In this document: piece by piece, positions 63,787-64,000 of the stretch
How positions within the stretch are numbered: position 1 is the first letter of the stretch
Layout of the letters: each line of letters starts with the position of its first letter
Origin: Paraburkholderia dilworthii
GTDB lineage: Bacteria > Pseudomonadota > Gammaproteobacteria > Burkholderiales > Burkholderiaceae
Direction of reading: 5' to 3'
DNA: 64,000 bases
Assembly: GCF_000472525.1 (NCBI RefSeq)
Contig: NZ_AWZT01000035.1
Location: forward strand, 6,409 to 70,408
Made by a program: the position numbers and the translations under genes
The notes under the pieces: generated by a model
The model's database searches: none
What the model was told of the DNA's origin: nothing
What the model saw: only the letters and a program-made list of their open reading frames with translations

Positions 63787-63804
63787 CAACTTCTCGCGAA
63801 GTTG
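63787..63804. promoter_or_regulatory. Inverted repeat upstream of the porin gene
   Basis: CAACTTC-TCGC-GAAGTTG, a perfect 7-bp palindrome arm pair 73 bp before the porin ATG. It could be an operator for a dimeric regulator or a hairpin in the leader. The remaining gap 63575-63876 is AT-richer than average, as expected of a porin promoter. Confidence 0.45.
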
Positions 63805-63876
63805 GACAAGCAAGGCCTCAACGCTACATAAATATTCGCCTTGTACAAAAGATTCGTAATCCTTGGAGATCATTCG

Positions 63877-64000
63877 ATGAAAAAGTCGCTTCTCGCTCTC
63901 GCAGCACTGGGCGCATTCGCAGGCGTCGCACATGCTCAGAGCAGCGTGACCCTGTACGGTATCATTGACGAAGGCTTCAACATCAACACCAACTCGGGCG
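63877..64000 (+). CDS. Gram-negative porin, 5' end only
   Basis: 41 residues are visible: a signal peptide MKKSLLALAALGAFAGVAHA followed by QSSVTLYGIIDEGFNINTNS, the standard first beta strand of Burkholderia/Neisseria type trimeric porins (porin_4 family). GGAG lies 9 nt upstream of the ATG. The gene runs off the right edge. Confidence 0.93.
   Translation, partial: MKKSLLALAALGAFAGVAHAQSSVTLYGIIDEGFNINTNSG

Overview
The window is a piece of core chromosome from a Burkholderiaceae betaproteobacterium, most likely Paraburkholderia. The reasons are the high G+C content, the Burkholderia-type proteins (an AAPAKK-repeat histone H1-like protein, the PfkB nucleoside kinase with a GCGD active site, a CNP1-like lipoprotein, PP0621-like and DUF3426 proteins), the Gram-negative porin signature at the right edge, and the gene orders. 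I assigned about 56 protein genes and one tRNA. I see no prophage, insertion sequence, CRISPR array, toxin-antitoxin pair or defence locus.

Layout: 1-9.4 kb carries the 5' part of mpl (leftward), then rightward a nucleotidyltransferase-like protein, a TlpA-type thioredoxin, aroQ, accB-accC (fatty acid synthesis), prmA, a DUF3426 zinc-finger membrane protein, tpx, a nucleoside kinase and a glycine-zipper lipoprotein. 9.4-15.7 kb runs leftward: a repeat-built histone H1-like gene, nrdB and nrdA, with a possible small structured RNA on the opposite strand near 10.46-10.57 kb. The nrdA upstream region holds five DnaA-box-like 12-bp repeats next to two NrdR-box-like palindromes. 16.2-18.1 kb (leftward) has ampD, a PP0621-like small protein and a CcsA/YpjD-like membrane protein. 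18.1-24.4 kb has ffh and a phosphoribosyltransferase (right), marC and proS (left), rppH and a CNP1-like lipoprotein (right).

24.5-27.6 kb is the leftward rplU-rpmA-obgE-proB cluster with a near-consensus promoter. 27.8-36.5 kb runs right: a polyprenyl synthase, tRNA-Pro(CGG), a CorC-type protein, then pilB-pilC-pilD-coaE-zapD-yacG, which links type IV pilus assembly, CoA synthesis, Z-ring assembly and gyrase control. 36.7-42.2 kb runs left: mutT, a DUF815 ATPase, argJ and secA; a DciA-like gene follows on the right strand.

43-62.6 kb is the full division and cell wall (dcw) cluster, leftward: mraZ-rsmH-ftsL-ftsI-murE-murF-mraY-murD-ftsW-murG-murC-ddl-ftsQ-ftsA-ftsZ-(peroxiredoxin)-lpxC. Several neighbours overlap by ATGA, and a TTGACC-17-TAAAGT promoter with 10-bp-spaced MraZ-type repeats sits upstream of mraZ. 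The window ends with coq7 (left) and the start of a porin gene (right).

No wholly new system was found. The items most worth following are the nrdA control region, the possible small RNA at 10.46-10.57 kb, the nucleotidyltransferase-like protein with an altered metal motif, and lineage-specific tails and inserts on otherwise core enzymes.
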